DNA of 64,000 bases from Candidatus Yanofskybacteria bacterium CG10_big_fil_rev_8_21_14_0_10_36_16 (GTDB taxonomy: Bacteria > Patescibacteria > Paceibacteria > 2-02-FULL-40-12 > IGHO2-01-FULL-4-A): contig PCXQ01000004.1 in the NCBI GenBank assembly GCA_002794035.1, positions 62,001 through 126,000 on the forward strand. The letters run 5' to 3'. Positions 50,894 through 60,628 of this stretch are shown here, one piece after another (within the stretch, counting starts at the first letter, position 1; every line of letters begins with the position of its first letter). Position numbers and translations under genes: made by a program. Under the pieces are notes generated by a model. It searched no databases, was not told where the DNA came from, and saw nothing but the letters and a program-made list of their open reading frames with translations.

Positions 50894-53209
50894 CTAATTT
50901 ACCGTTTCTCCCTTTAATGTCCTAATAAATCTGTCGGCCTCCAGTTGATAACTCGAATCTATCTCTGCTGCCTTAAGCGCCTGCTCAATCGCCTCCTCTA
51001 TTCTGCCTATTCTGGCATATGCAGCTGCCAAAGATGCATGATACTGCGGATTGTTTGGTTTAAATTCAACGAGTGTTTCATAAAGTATTGCAATTTTTTG
51101 ATAATCGTTCAGCGATACGTAAATATTAATCAAACGCAAAATATCACCCTCAGAAAAAACATATCCTAGTTCACGAGCTTTTTGCATCTCTTTAAAACCC
51201 TTATCAAATTCTTTCAAATCAAAATATGTAGCAGCAAGATACCAATGGCTCAAACCAACTTCCGGATGCAAATCCACAGCCTTTTGGAAATATTCAACAG
51301 CCTTTTCAAGTTCACCCTTATTAATATATGCTTGCCCTACCTCGTAATAAGTCCTGACAAATGTCGGAGAAATCTCAAGAGCTTTCATTGAGTTCTCAAG
51401 AGCATCATCGTTGTACTTAGAATTTTTGCCTTCGTCCTTGCCAAGAACAATATTCAAACGCGACACATAAAGATAGGGCAAATAATCTAAGTTTGTTTCT
51501 TCGATATTTTTGTTTACCTGTTCAATAGCAAAAATTAAATCCTGCTTGTCTTTATCACTTAAATCTTTATTGTTTGTCCTTTCTAAAACATATTGGGCAA
51601 ACCTATTGCGATGTTCATACTTGCCTGGTACATTATATGCCAATGCTTCCTTGTATTTCTCTACTGACTCAGCATGTTCACCGGCCCAACTCAATCTAAT
51701 AGCCCTTGTTAAAGCATAATTTGCTTTTGATTGAAGAATATTCGTCTGATATATCAAAACCATCGCACCAACCAACAATATAATCATTAAAAGCTGAAGC
51801 TTACTACTCAAAGATGCGGGAAATACTCTGCGAATTGCAGTGTTGTTTTTATTTTTGTCAGATCCCAACTCATAATTTTCAACGACTCCCATCTGCTTTG
51901 GCGTTAGCCAAACAATAAGTCCGAGTGTTGTGAAAAATACTACAAAGTTCGCCGAGGTATCAAAAATAAATGCGTTGTGTATCATGTAGGCCACAATAAG
52001 AGAAATCAAACCTATTCCAATATTTTTTTTAGATTGATCCTGAGTGTCTTTTATGGCTCGTGTCCAAATCAACCTAAAGGCAACCAGAAACATTGCTATA
52101 TAAACCAAGAAGGTAAGCAATCCCATAGTTACCAAAACCTCAACAAACATATTGTGAGCTCGGTCAAATAAAGTCTCCGAACCTAAACCAGCAAAGAACT
52201 TAGGATTAAAGTGAATAGAAAATGGAACATTGAAATTTTCAGGACCCCATCCTAATAAAATTGTCTTTGTAGAATCATTCCAGCCATCAATTCCAGCACT
52301 CCACGCCCAAAACCTAGTCTGGACTGTGTATGTTTTAAATGAAACATCTGTCATCCTTGTTAAGTAACCTGAATTTTTTACAAAATCGCTATCCTTAAAG
52401 GCAAAGACGAAGAAACCATACAAAACAGCGAGAGCCATTATGGCAGTCAAAATCTTTCTAGCAGCATGGGACCTAAAAACAATAAGGTGAAGAATAGTAT
52501 AAACTATTAAGCCAACGCCCAATCCAAGAACAGAACCTCTAACAGCTGTCATTAAAACAGCAATTGAGCTTACAAAGGCAGCGATCAACAAAAAACTTCG
52601 CTCACGATTTGAAACCCAATTTGAAAATGCCAAAGCTCCGGCTAAAAACAGTGTTACCAACTGATAACCAGCAAATAATGCTGCGTTGCCAATTGTACCA
52701 AATATTCTAGTCCTACCACCTGAACCAACAATGAAATCTATATCAGTCTTTTGACCAAAACCGTAAACAGCAGATAAAAATCCAACAAAAATAGTCAAAC
52801 GCAAAATATTATGCCAATCTTTCCTTTCTTTAAATACTGAAATTAAAATTACAAAATATACTAAGTAGTGAACGAAGCTCCAAAGCCCGCCCATCCTTTC
52901 AAGAGAGCCCCAAAAACTTAAATAGGGATTGATACTAGTTGCCGTTGTAAGCACAAATGAGGCAGTCAACAAACCAAACACGACAAGAAGAGGATGTTTT
53001 GGTGGTAGCCAGCTGCGATCTTTCAATACTAAAATCAAATAAAAAACCGCTATCAATTCAACCAACGATCGAAAAACAACTACCTTGCCAAAATGAAACG
53101 GTGATACAAATTCTGAAAAAATTATTAATGGAACAAACGCCGTCAAATAAACCCCCGCCTTCAGGATTTTAACAATCCAATCTTCTCGTTGTGTCTTAAG
53201 TCTTACCAT
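50894..53209 (-). CDS. O-antigen ligase-like (Wzy_C) membrane protein with C-terminal TPR repeats
   Basis: The 771-residue protein has about 12 transmembrane segments up to residue ~490. A long extracytoplasmic loop holds SIHFNPKFFAGLGSETLFDRAHN, matching the Wzy_C/O-antigen ligase region. The last ~250 residues form tetratricopeptide repeats (SMKALEISPTFVRTYYEVGQ, then VEYFQKAVDLHPEVGLSHWY and EEAIEQALKAAEIDSSY). Such proteins ligate or polymerise surface glycans, or glycosylate pilins. It opens the surface-glycan region and is divergent from gmd. Confidence 0.9.
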   Translation of the reverse strand: MVRLKTQREDWIVKILKAGVYLTAFVPLIIFSEFVSPFHFGKVVVFRSLVELIAVFYLILVLKDRSWLPPKHPLLVVFGLLTASFVLTTATSINPYLSFWGSLERMGGLWSFVHYLVYFVILISVFKERKDWHNILRLTIFVGFLSAVYGFGQKTDIDFIVGSGGRTRIFGTIGNAALFAGYQLVTLFLAGALAFSNWVSNRERSFLLIAAFVSSIAVLMTAVRGSVLGLGVGLIVYTILHLIVFRSHAARKILTAIMALAVLYGFFVFAFKDSDFVKNSGYLTRMTDVSFKTYTVQTRFWAWSAGIDGWNDSTKTILLGWGPENFNVPFSIHFNPKFFAGLGSETLFDRAHNMFVEVLVTMGLLTFLVYIAMFLVAFRLIWTRAIKDTQDQSKKNIGIGLISLIVAYMIHNAFIFDTSANFVVFFTTLGLIVWLTPKQMGVVENYELGSDKNKNNTAIRRVFPASLSSKLQLLMIILLVGAMVLIYQTNILQSKANYALTRAIRLSWAGEHAESVEKYKEALAYNVPGKYEHRNRFAQYVLERTNNKDLSDKDKQDLIFAIEQVNKNIEETNLDYLPYLYVSRLNIVLGKDEGKNSKYNDDALENSMKALEISPTFVRTYYEVGQAYINKGELEKAVEYFQKAVDLHPEVGLSHWYLAATYFDLKEFDKGFKEMQKARELGYVFSEGDILRLINIYVSLNDYQKIAILYETLVEFKPNNPQYHASLAAAYARIGRIEEAIEQALKAAEIDSSYQLEADRFIRTLKGETVN

Positions 53210-53299
53210 ATAAATAAAAGTTTAACACAAAAAAATTATGCGGTAAAAAACATATCGCCTTTTTTGTTATTACACTACATTTTTAATGCAAAATATATA

Positions 53300-53328
53300 T
53301 TGACATTGCGCTTTTATGTCGTTATCTT
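53300..53328 (+). promoter_or_regulatory. Promoter of gmd
   Basis: -35 TTGACA (53300-53305), 17-bp spacer, -10 TATCTT (53323-53328). The expected start site falls at or next to the gmd ATG (53336). Confidence 0.75.
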
Positions 53329-53335
53329 TATAACC

Positions 53336-54379
53336 ATGAAAGCAAAAAAACAAAAAAATAAAGTTGCCTTAATCACAGGCCTTACTGGTCAGGACGGCTC
53401 TTATTTGGCCGAGCTTTTATTAAATAAAGGGTACATAGTCCATGGTATAATAAGACGTGCATCTACTTTTAATACTCAACGTGTTGACCATATTTTAAGA
53501 GACCACCACAAAAAAGACCTCCAATTTTTTGGACACTATGGAGATCTTGCGGATGGTAATACAATCAGAAAATTAATCTATTCAATAGAGCCAGACGAAA
53601 TATATAATTTAGGCGCACAATCACACGTAAGAGTTTCTTTTGATATTCCCGAATACACAGCCAACATTACAGGTCTGGGAACATTGAGGGTCCTTGAAGC
53701 CATAAAAGACTATCAAGAAAAAACAGGCAAGAAAGTAAAATATTACCAAGCAAGCTCAAGCGAAATGTTTGGATCATCTCCTCCTCCCCAAAATGAAAAT
53801 ACAATATTTAAACCAAGAAGCCCTTATGGTTGTGCTAAAGTTTTTGCATATCATGCGACAATAAACTATAGAGAAGCTTATGGAATCTTTGCTTGCAACG
53901 GAATCCTTTTCAATCACGAAAGCCCGCGCAGAGGTGAAACTTTTGTTACCCGCAAAATCACAAGAGGTATAGCAAGAATCACAGCGGGGCTTGATAAAAA
54001 AATATATTTGGGAAATTTAGAAGCACGAAGAGATTGGGGTTATGCTCCTGAGTACATGGAAGCAGCATGGATGATGCTTCAACAGCCAAAACCCAATGAT
54101 TATGTCATAGGTACAGGAGAAAGCCACTCTATAAAGGATTTTCTAAGAATAGCATTTAAAGAGGCGGGGCTTGGAAATTATAAAAAATATATAGAAATTG
54201 ATCATGCATACTACAGACCCACTGAGGTGCACGACCTCATAGCCGATACAACAAAGGCAAAGAAAATATTAGGATGGAAACCAAAAACAAATTTTGAGCA
54301 ACTCGTAAAAATTATGCTTGAACATGATTTGAGAAACCACGGACTTGATGAACGAGCAAAAAATATTAAACTCAGCTGA
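53336..54379 (+). CDS. gmd: GDP-mannose 4,6-dehydratase
   Basis: The 347-residue SDR enzyme makes GDP-4-keto-6-deoxymannose from GDP-mannose. ATG 53336 is chosen because it directly precedes the family start (KVALITGLTGQDGSYLAELL) and because the promoter lies between it and the longer frame's start. Motifs: GLTGQDG, YNLGAQSHVRVSF, SSSEMFG and the catalytic tyrosine in SPYGCAK, then FNHESPRRGETFVTRKI. It is translationally adjacent to the GDP-fucose synthase-like gene (1 bp gap). Confidence 0.96.
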   Translation: MKAKKQKNKVALITGLTGQDGSYLAELLLNKGYIVHGIIRRASTFNTQRVDHILRDHHKKDLQFFGHYGDLADGNTIRKLIYSIEPDEIYNLGAQSHVRVSFDIPEYTANITGLGTLRVLEAIKDYQEKTGKKVKYYQASSSEMFGSSPPPQNENTIFKPRSPYGCAKVFAYHATINYREAYGIFACNGILFNHESPRRGETFVTRKITRGIARITAGLDKKIYLGNLEARRDWGYAPEYMEAAWMMLQQPKPNDYVIGTGESHSIKDFLRIAFKEAGLGNYKKYIEIDHAYYRPTEVHDLIADTTKAKKILGWKPKTNFEQLVKIMLEHDLRNHGLDERAKNIKLS

Positions 54380-54380
54380 T

Positions 54381-55340
54381 ATGAGCTTAAAAAATAAAGC
54401 TTCAACAAAACTCAGCGCAAACAAAATATTATTAACCGGCGGTGCAGGTTTTTTAGGCAAACATGTATTTAAAGAGTTAGTAAAAACAGGTGTGTCAACC
54501 ACCAATATATTTGTCCCCGATTCTAAAAAAATGGACCTCCGTAAATGGGAAAACTGCAAAAAGGCAGTTGTGGGCAAAGATATCGTGATTCATCTTGCAG
54601 CAAGAGTCGGAGGCATTGGATTCAACAGAGATAATCCCGCCACTCTATTTTATGACAACCTTATGATGAGTGCTCAATTAATGGAAGCTGCTAGATTAGC
54701 AAAAGTTAGAAAATTCGTAGCTGTTGGAACAATATGCAGTTACCCCAAATTTACACCGATACCATTTAAAGAAAAGGACTTGTGGGATGGTTATCCCGAA
54801 GAAACAAATGCACCTTATGGCCTCGCAAAAAAAATGATGCTAGTGCAAGCACAAGCATACCAAAAACAATATGGATTCAATGCAATTAATTTAATGCAGG
54901 TAAATCTGTACGGTCCAGGAGATAATTTTGATTTAAAAAGCTCCCATGTTATTCCCGCCTTAATTAACAAGTTTGTTGATGCTGTAAAAACAAACAAAAA
55001 AGAAATTGAGGTTTGGGGCACAGGCAAAGCTACACGCGAATTCCTTTATGTAGAAGACGCTGCCCAAGGTATTGTTCTGGCAACCCAAAAATATAACAAG
55101 CCCGATCCGGTTAATCTTGGTTCAGGAATGGAAATATCAATAAAAGATTTGGTCCGCTTAATAGCAGACATAACCGGATTTAAAGGCAAAATTGTTTGGG
55201 ATAAAACAAAACCAGATGGCCAACCAAGAAGACGATTAAATGTCTCTCTCGCTAAAAAAGAATTTGGGTTTAAAGCCACAACAAGTTTTAAAGAAGGCCT
55301 AAAAAAAACAATTGAGTGGTATAAAAACAAAAAGGATTAG
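54381..55340 (+). CDS. fcl: GDP-L-fucose synthase-like NAD-dependent epimerase/reductase
   Basis: The 319-residue SDR protein starts at ATG 54381, one base after gmd. The NAD motif is TGGAGFLGKHV. HLAARVGGIGFNRDNPATLF and SYPKFTPIPFKEKDLWDG are GDP-fucose-synthase-like, as are the catalytic NAPYGLAKK tyrosine/lysine and TREFLYVEDAA. With gmd it would convert GDP-mannose to GDP-L-fucose. Confidence 0.93.
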   Translation: MSLKNKASTKLSANKILLTGGAGFLGKHVFKELVKTGVSTTNIFVPDSKKMDLRKWENCKKAVVGKDIVIHLAARVGGIGFNRDNPATLFYDNLMMSAQLMEAARLAKVRKFVAVGTICSYPKFTPIPFKEKDLWDGYPEETNAPYGLAKKMMLVQAQAYQKQYGFNAINLMQVNLYGPGDNFDLKSSHVIPALINKFVDAVKTNKKEIEVWGTGKATREFLYVEDAAQGIVLATQKYNKPDPVNLGSGMEISIKDLVRLIADITGFKGKIVWDKTKPDGQPRRRLNVSLAKKEFGFKATTSFKEGLKKTIEWYKNKKD

Positions 55341-55366
55341 AGATAATTAATAAGAAAATCTAGTCA

Positions 55367-55400
55367 AAACAAAAAACAGCTATCAAGCCGTTTTTTGTTT
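55367..55400. terminator. Bidirectional terminator
   Basis: AAACAAAAAAC and GTTTTTTGTTT arms enclose a small GC stem; it lies between converging genes (55340 + and 55399 -). Confidence 0.7.
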
Positions 55401-55728
55401 AAATCAATTTAATACACTCATTTGGTAAATCTACACAAATATCCCCCACCCACCAATCAGCAATCTCACTCAAAACATTAGTAAATTTTTTATGCTTTGG
55501 GTGCCCTCTAAACCTCTGGAGAGCATCATCATTTTCAAAAATTGCAACCTCAACCAAATCACACTTTTTTGGATTAAAATTATGATCTACTTTCCAAAAC
55601 AATACACCAGCTTCCCTACCGCCACAATCTTTATCAAGTGTTTGCATCATGTCATAAATTTTTTTTCTTGAATCTTCAGAAACATCTTCATTAAATTTTA
55701 TCAATACAGTACGAAAAAGAACATCCAT
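55399..55728 (-). CDS. Dabb (stress-responsive A/B barrel) domain protein
   Basis: The 109-residue protein looks like a dimeric ferredoxin-like alpha/beta barrel: FRTVLIKFNEDVSEDSRKKI, VDHNFNPKKCDLVEVAIFEN and FRGHPKHKKFTNVLSEIADW (the H-x-x-F pattern of Dabb). Such domains bind small molecules, but no substrate is evident. Confidence 0.75.
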   Translation of the reverse strand: MDVLFRTVLIKFNEDVSEDSRKKIYDMMQTLDKDCGGREAGVLFWKVDHNFNPKKCDLVEVAIFENDDALQRFRGHPKHKKFTNVLSEIADWWVGDICVDLPNECIKLI

Positions 55729-55755
55729 GTTAATTTACTTGTTTTATTAATAATT

Positions 55756-56136
55756 TTACCCAGTTTTTAAAAGCAAAAATACTCCGATTATTATAATTAC
55801 CATCCCCAAAATATGAACGGGCGTTAATGTTTCTTTATATAGAAACCAAGAAGCAATGGCTATCAAAACAATTTGGCTGCTTAAAGCAATCGGGTAAAAA
55901 ACATTGAGTTGCATCTTAGTTAAAAGCCAAACCCACAACACAAAAGCCAAACCAAATGACGCAAGTCCACCAAGAATATATAGATTCCCAAACATCAAGA
56001 ACACAAAATCAAATAGTTCTTTTGGGGGTTTGGGCAATGCCAGTGAATCACCCAAAACAAGTGTGCCTTTTTTTAATAAAAGATTGGCACCGGCAGATAA
56101 TACAATTGATAAAAGTAAAATTAAAAAATTAAACAT
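55756..56136 (-). CDS. EamA/SMR-type small multidrug-resistance-like transporter
   Basis: The 126-residue protein has four transmembrane helices, with a first helix like the SMR/EamA family (VLSAGANLLLKKGTLVLG), a loop, and the paired helices ending VHILGMVIIIIGVFLLL. In glycan regions such proteins often flip lipid-linked sugars (ArnE/F-like). That role is inference. Its start overlaps the DegT stop by 8 bp. Confidence 0.8.
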   Translation of the reverse strand: MFNFLILLLSIVLSAGANLLLKKGTLVLGDSLALPKPPKELFDFVFLMFGNLYILGGLASFGLAFVLWVWLLTKMQLNVFYPIALSSQIVLIAIASWFLYKETLTPVHILGMVIIIIGVFLLLKTG

Positions 56137-57226
56137 TATTATTAAAAAAAGTTTTTATTTTATCACACACATAATCTATTTGATCCTTGCTTAGGGTCAA
56201 AGATGATGGCAACCACAAACCTCTTTTGGAAATCTCAGCAGACACAGGGAATTTTTTATTAGTATAACCTTTATACGCTGGCTGAGAATTTATTGATGGA
56301 TAAAAAGCCCTAGTTCCTATATTGTTTAACTTGAGATATCCCATTAATTTTTTACGCTTTTCTACAGGAACTAAGATGTCAACAAATAAAGGAGTTGTTT
56401 CTGAAAAATCCAAATTTAAAAACTCAATTTCAGATACCCCAGAAAGATTTTTTTTATAAATTTTATACAGCTCTTTTTTTCTTTTTATGCGCTCTTTAAT
56501 ATTACTAATCTGAATCAAACCAACAACCGCTTGTAAATCAGAAAATTTAAAATTATATCCAACTGTTTCATGATAATCCATTCCCCCTTCCAGCCTACCA
56601 AAGTTTTTTAACTTCTTTATCTTATCATATATTTTTTTGTTATTTGTAACAACGATTCCCCCGTTACCAGTACTTATTATTTTATGAAAGGTCAAAGAAA
56701 AACATCCGGCATCACCAAATGTACCAAGAAACTTGCCTTTGTGCTTTGACCCAAATGACTGACAAGAGTCTTCTATTAAAAATATCCCCCTGTCTTTACA
56801 CAACTTTCTCAACTTTACAATGTCTCCGCTTCGGCCATTTATTGAAACGTATATGATAGCTTTTGTCTTTTTTGTTATTGGCAATATGTTTATATCCATA
56901 CACATTGTCTCTGAATCAACATCTACAAAAACTGGCCTTGCCCCAGTAAACAAAATAGAGTTAGGAGTGGCTATCATAGTATAATCAGGAACAATAACTT
57001 CATCTCCCCTGCCAATACCTAGGGCCATAAGACACAACGACAGTGCCACGGTTCCATTGTTTGTGGCTATGGCATATTTTACCCCCAAAAATTCGGCAAC
57101 GCTTTTTTCAAATTCTTCGGTTTTTTCAAATTCTGCCATCCAACCACCCGAATTCAAATAAGCACCGACTGCGCGAGATTCTTTTTCGGTAATCCAAGGC
57201 TCAATTTGATTAATAAATTTCTTCAT
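56129..57226 (-). CDS. DegT/DnrJ/EryC1/StrS-family sugar aminotransferase
   Basis: The 365-residue PLP enzyme transaminates a nucleotide-linked keto-sugar. It has ATNNGTVALSLCL, the GDEVIVPDYTMIATPNSIL region, the EDSCQSFGSKHKGKFLGTFG segment and the PLP lysine in FHKIISTGNGG. The gene overlaps the epimerase at 57210-58172 by 17 bp and the SMR-like gene by 8 bp, making a tight three-gene unit. Confidence 0.95.
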   Translation of the reverse strand: MKKFINQIEPWITEKESRAVGAYLNSGGWMAEFEKTEEFEKSVAEFLGVKYAIATNNGTVALSLCLMALGIGRGDEVIVPDYTMIATPNSILFTGARPVFVDVDSETMCMDINILPITKKTKAIIYVSINGRSGDIVKLRKLCKDRGIFLIEDSCQSFGSKHKGKFLGTFGDAGCFSLTFHKIISTGNGGIVVTNNKKIYDKIKKLKNFGRLEGGMDYHETVGYNFKFSDLQAVVGLIQISNIKERIKRKKELYKIYKKNLSGVSEIEFLNLDFSETTPLFVDILVPVEKRKKLMGYLKLNNIGTRAFYPSINSQPAYKGYTNKKFPVSAEISKRGLWLPSSLTLSKDQIDYVCDKIKTFFNNNV

Positions 57227-58172
57227 AATATTTAATGGTTCTTTTTAGACCATCTTCTAACTTAGTTTTTGGTACCCAACCAAAACTTTTTTTACATTTT
57301 GAAACATTAAAAACTTTATACGGAGCTCCGTCAGGCTTAGATGTATCGAACACTAACTTACCCTTATATCCTGATTCTTTTTTAATTAACTGGGCCAATT
57401 TTTTTATGGAAACCCCTTTGCCAGGACCAATATTTATTGGTTCTATTCCTAAACTTGTCCTAAATTTTATTGCTCTCATTATAGCCTCAACCCCGTCATC
57501 AACATAAAGCCATTCTCTTATCGGATCACCACTGCCCCAAACAACAACCTCTTTCTCATTTTTGTTTTTAGCAGCAACAATTTTTTTAATAAGAGCTCCC
57601 AAGGCATGGCTTCGAACTTCATCAAAATGGTCACCCGGACCATACATGTTTGTAAAAATTAAATTAGCAAAATTCATTCCATATTGTTTATGATATGCCC
57701 AAGCATTAACCCAACTCGCCTTTCTAGACATGCCGTAGCTCAAAACAGATTCGTGAATTGGACCATCCCACCATTGATTCTCTTTGAATGGCTTATCAAG
57801 AGCTCCCGGATATGTACAATTTGGAAGAATGTTAACAAACAAAGACACGCCAAATTCTTTGGCACATTCAATTAAATTTGCATTTATCAATGTATTATTT
57901 AAAAATATCTCAGCTGGCTTTTCATAACCAAACTGAATCCCTCCAACAAACGCAGCTACATTAACTATAATATTGGGCTTTTCTTTTTTAAAAATCTTTT
58001 TTAGATTATTTAAATCCCTAAAATCAATCCCCCTACTTATAGATGTCGCCACGTAGGGAATTTTATCTTTCCTTAACCTTTCAGCCAAATGTTGCCCCAA
58101 AAAACCTGTTCCTCCAGCAATAAATATTTTGTTTAAACTAAGTTTTGTTGAAATTTTACTTTTTTTAGCCAT
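57210..58172 (-). CDS. GDP-L-fucose synthase-like epimerase (second copy)
   Basis: The 320-residue SDR protein has AGGTGFLGQHLAERL, VNVAAFVGGIQFGYEKPAEIF, the SYGMSRKASWVNAW active-site segment and IREWLYVDDGVEAI. It is a diverged paralogue of the gene at 54381-55340. Because it is paired with a DegT aminotransferase it may make a keto-sugar for that enzyme, or a different deoxy-sugar. Confidence 0.9.
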   Translation of the reverse strand: MAKKSKISTKLSLNKIFIAGGTGFLGQHLAERLRKDKIPYVATSISRGIDFRDLNNLKKIFKKEKPNIIVNVAAFVGGIQFGYEKPAEIFLNNTLINANLIECAKEFGVSLFVNILPNCTYPGALDKPFKENQWWDGPIHESVLSYGMSRKASWVNAWAYHKQYGMNFANLIFTNMYGPGDHFDEVRSHALGALIKKIVAAKNKNEKEVVVWGSGDPIREWLYVDDGVEAIMRAIKFRTSLGIEPINIGPGKGVSIKKLAQLIKKESGYKGKLVFDTSKPDGAPYKVFNVSKCKKSFGWVPKTKLEDGLKRTIKYYEEIY

Positions 58173-58251
58173 GTTGTATATTCTTAAAATAACTAAACAA
58201 ATAATATAAATCTAATTGTAAAAAATATTTTTTGTGTTTATAGTCAAATAT

Positions 58252-59472
58252 ATGAATACCTGTATAATATGCCAAAACAAAACATTAAGTAAAGTCATTG
58301 AACTGGGGCACCACCCTATAGCAGACACTTTTTTGAAAAAAGAAAGGATTTTGGAACCCCAAAAACTATACCCCCTGAATTGTCTTCTGTGCAAGAAATG
58401 CGGACACATCCAAAATGAATACGTAGTCCCACCAGAAGAAAGGTATATGGAAAATGATTATAGTTATACTGCCTCTAACTCAAAAATATCCTGCGAACAC
58501 TGGCAAGAATATTGCGATACAGTAAGTAATTACATAAACTTAAAAAAGGGTGACCACATAATTGAGTTTGGCTCCAATGATGGACTATTGTTAAGTTATT
58601 TCCAAAAGAAAGGCGCAAAAGCCACGGGAATTGATCCTTCACCAAACATGGCTAAACTTGCATCAAAACGAAATGTAAACACAATAAGCGGGCTACTGGG
58701 CAAAGAAACCCTTGCTACGGCCATACAAAAAAACAGCAAAGCAAAATTAATCTGTGGAAATAATGTATTCAATCACATATATAACTTAAATGATGTAATG
58801 CCTCATGTCATAGAAGCATTAGATAAAAATGGCTATTTTGTATTTGAGTCCCCATATGGAAAAGACATAATAGACAAATTTTTATTTGATACCATATATC
58901 ACGAACATGCTTCTTACTTTTCAATAAAATCAGTTGATTTTCTATTTAAAAAACACGGGCTTTACATTTCAAATATAGAACATAATCTTTACCATGGTGG
59001 CTGTATCAGAGTATATGCCTTAAAAGACATGTCTAAATACAATAAAAAATTGGTTAGCCGATACATTAAAGACGAAAATAAGAGTGGAATCTTTTCACTC
59101 AATACCTACAAAAAATTTATGGCAAAAATAGAAAAAGATAAGTTTGATACGCTTAGCCTTGTATATTCCCTAAAAAAGAAAAACCAAAAAATTGCTGCCA
59201 TCGGTGCAGCTACCAAAGGAAACACACTGATAAATTATTACAAACTTGATAGAAATGTGCTAGAATTTGTTACGGATACATCAAAACAAAAAATTGGCAA
59301 ATACACTCCTGGCTCTCTTTTGCCCATATACCATGACAATAAATTATCATCTAAAAAAATAGATGTCGGATTGATTATTTCATGGAATATTGGCAAATTT
59401 TTGGCAAATAAAATTAAAAAAATAAACCCCAAAATAAAATTGATAGTTCCGGGAGAAAAGAAGTTATTATAA
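58252..59472 (+). CDS. Sugar C-methyltransferase (zinc-binding N terminus, class I SAM)
   Basis: The 406-residue protein starts at ATG 58252. It has the N-terminal zinc-binding domain of NovU/TylC3-type enzymes (CIICQNKTLS, then CLLCKKCGHIQNEY), a class I SAM domain (IIEFGSNDGLLLSYFQKKGA), and the C-terminal domain with IAAIGAATKGNTLINYYKL. Such enzymes C-methylate nucleotide-linked keto-deoxysugars, which fits the adjacent keto-sugar genes. Confidence 0.92.
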   Translation: MNTCIICQNKTLSKVIELGHHPIADTFLKKERILEPQKLYPLNCLLCKKCGHIQNEYVVPPEERYMENDYSYTASNSKISCEHWQEYCDTVSNYINLKKGDHIIEFGSNDGLLLSYFQKKGAKATGIDPSPNMAKLASKRNVNTISGLLGKETLATAIQKNSKAKLICGNNVFNHIYNLNDVMPHVIEALDKNGYFVFESPYGKDIIDKFLFDTIYHEHASYFSIKSVDFLFKKHGLYISNIEHNLYHGGCIRVYALKDMSKYNKKLVSRYIKDENKSGIFSLNTYKKFMAKIEKDKFDTLSLVYSLKKKNQKIAAIGAATKGNTLINYYKLDRNVLEFVTDTSKQKIGKYTPGSLLPIYHDNKLSSKKIDVGLIISWNIGKFLANKIKKINPKIKLIVPGEKKLL

Positions 59473-59556
59473 CAAAATGGCAACCGATAGTAATTAATTG
59501 TAATTTATTGTGACTACACTCAGCTACAACTAAGTACAATTAGTTATCATATAAAT

Positions 59557-59964
59557 TTGAAAAAAGAAAAAATAAAACCAGTCTTCAAAGACAAACGAGG
59601 AGACATTGCGGATATTTTTTATAAAGAAAATATCAATCATGTTGCGGTTATTAATTCAAAAAAAGGAGCTTTGCGAGGTAATCACTATCACAAAAAAACC
59701 ACTCAAGCAATGTTTATGTCTAAGGGCAGCTTAAGATACTACTACAAAGAATATGACAAAAAAAAGAAAGAGTGGGGCAAAACAAAAAGCATAGTAGTAA
59801 AGGAAAACGAAATGGTAACCACCCCTTCATATGAAATTCATGCCCTTGAGATTTTAGAAAAAAATCAATTTATCGTATTTTCGTGGGGACTTCGTGGTGG
59901 TAAAGATTATGAAAGTGACACCTTTAGAACAAAACCAACACTGATAAAAAACAATAAAAAATGA
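59557..59964 (+). CDS. Cupin (WxcM/FdtA-like) sugar-modification protein
   Basis: The 135-residue protein starts at TTG 59557. It is a cupin with the metal/substrate histidines in LRGNHYHKKTTQAMF and the second cupin motif at the C-terminal half (MVTTPSYEIHALEILEKNQ). The family includes sugar 3,4-ketoisomerases and dTDP-4-keto-rhamnose epimerases. It overlaps the following glycosyltransferase by 4 bp (ATGA). Confidence 0.8.
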   Translation: MKKEKIKPVFKDKRGDIADIFYKENINHVAVINSKKGALRGNHYHKKTTQAMFMSKGSLRYYYKEYDKKKKEWGKTKSIVVKENEMVTTPSYEIHALEILEKNQFIVFSWGLRGGKDYESDTFRTKPTLIKNNKK

Positions 59965-60626
59965 AAACAACATTAATAATACCCGCACTCAACGAAGAGG
60001 GTGCCATAGGCAAAACACTAAAAGAAATACCTAGGAATTTTATTGATGAAATAATTGTTATTGATGGCCACTCAACAGACAATACCTTAAATGAAGCAAG
60101 AGAGGCCCTTAGAAACACCGACAAGGTTATAACCCAAAGAAGAAATGGGTTTGGTGGTGCATTATTTGATGCAGTAGAAATAGCAAACGGTGATGTAATC
60201 ATGATAATGGATGCAGATGGTTCTCATAACCCAAATGACATACCTAAAATTCTTGAAAAATTCACTAACAAAAATGATGTTGTAATGTCTTCTCGATACT
60301 CCAAAGGCGCCAGAAGTGACGACGATACACTGATTCGTTTACTCGGCAACTGGATATTCACTAAACTTACGAACATTATACACAAAACGAATGTATCGGA
60401 TAGTTTATATTTTTTCTTTGCAATTTCTAGAGACAACTTCAAAAAATTAAATCTTCAAAATCATGGATTTGGTATATGTATAGAATTTTTAGTTAAAGCA
60501 AAGAGAGCTGGTTTAACCTTTAAAGAAATCCCCGCTATAGAAAGACCGCGACTTGCTGGCAAATCAAAAGTAAATGCCTTGAAAGATGGTTTTAAAATAT
60601 TGAAGGTTATCCTTAAAAAGTATTGA
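59961..60626 (+). CDS. Family-2 glycosyltransferase
   Basis: The 221-residue enzyme has TLIIPALNEEGAIGKTLKEI, IVIDGHSTDNTL, the DxD motif in IMDADGSHNPNDI and GFGICIEFLVKAKRAGL. It resembles dolichyl-phosphate-mannose synthase-type GT2 enzymes without a transmembrane tail, so it likely transfers a sugar to a lipid carrier or a glycan. It is translationally coupled to the cupin upstream and the methyltransferase downstream. Confidence 0.93.
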   Translation: MKTTLIIPALNEEGAIGKTLKEIPRNFIDEIIVIDGHSTDNTLNEAREALRNTDKVITQRRNGFGGALFDAVEIANGDVIMIMDADGSHNPNDIPKILEKFTNKNDVVMSSRYSKGARSDDDTLIRLLGNWIFTKLTNIIHKTNVSDSLYFFFAISRDNFKKLNLQNHGFGICIEFLVKAKRAGLTFKEIPAIERPRLAGKSKVNALKDGFKILKVILKKY

Positions 60627-60628
60627 TT

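Noticed and set aside
53189..53335. 49-codon N-terminal extension of gmd
   Set aside because: The family start is at 53336 and a good promoter lies inside the extension.
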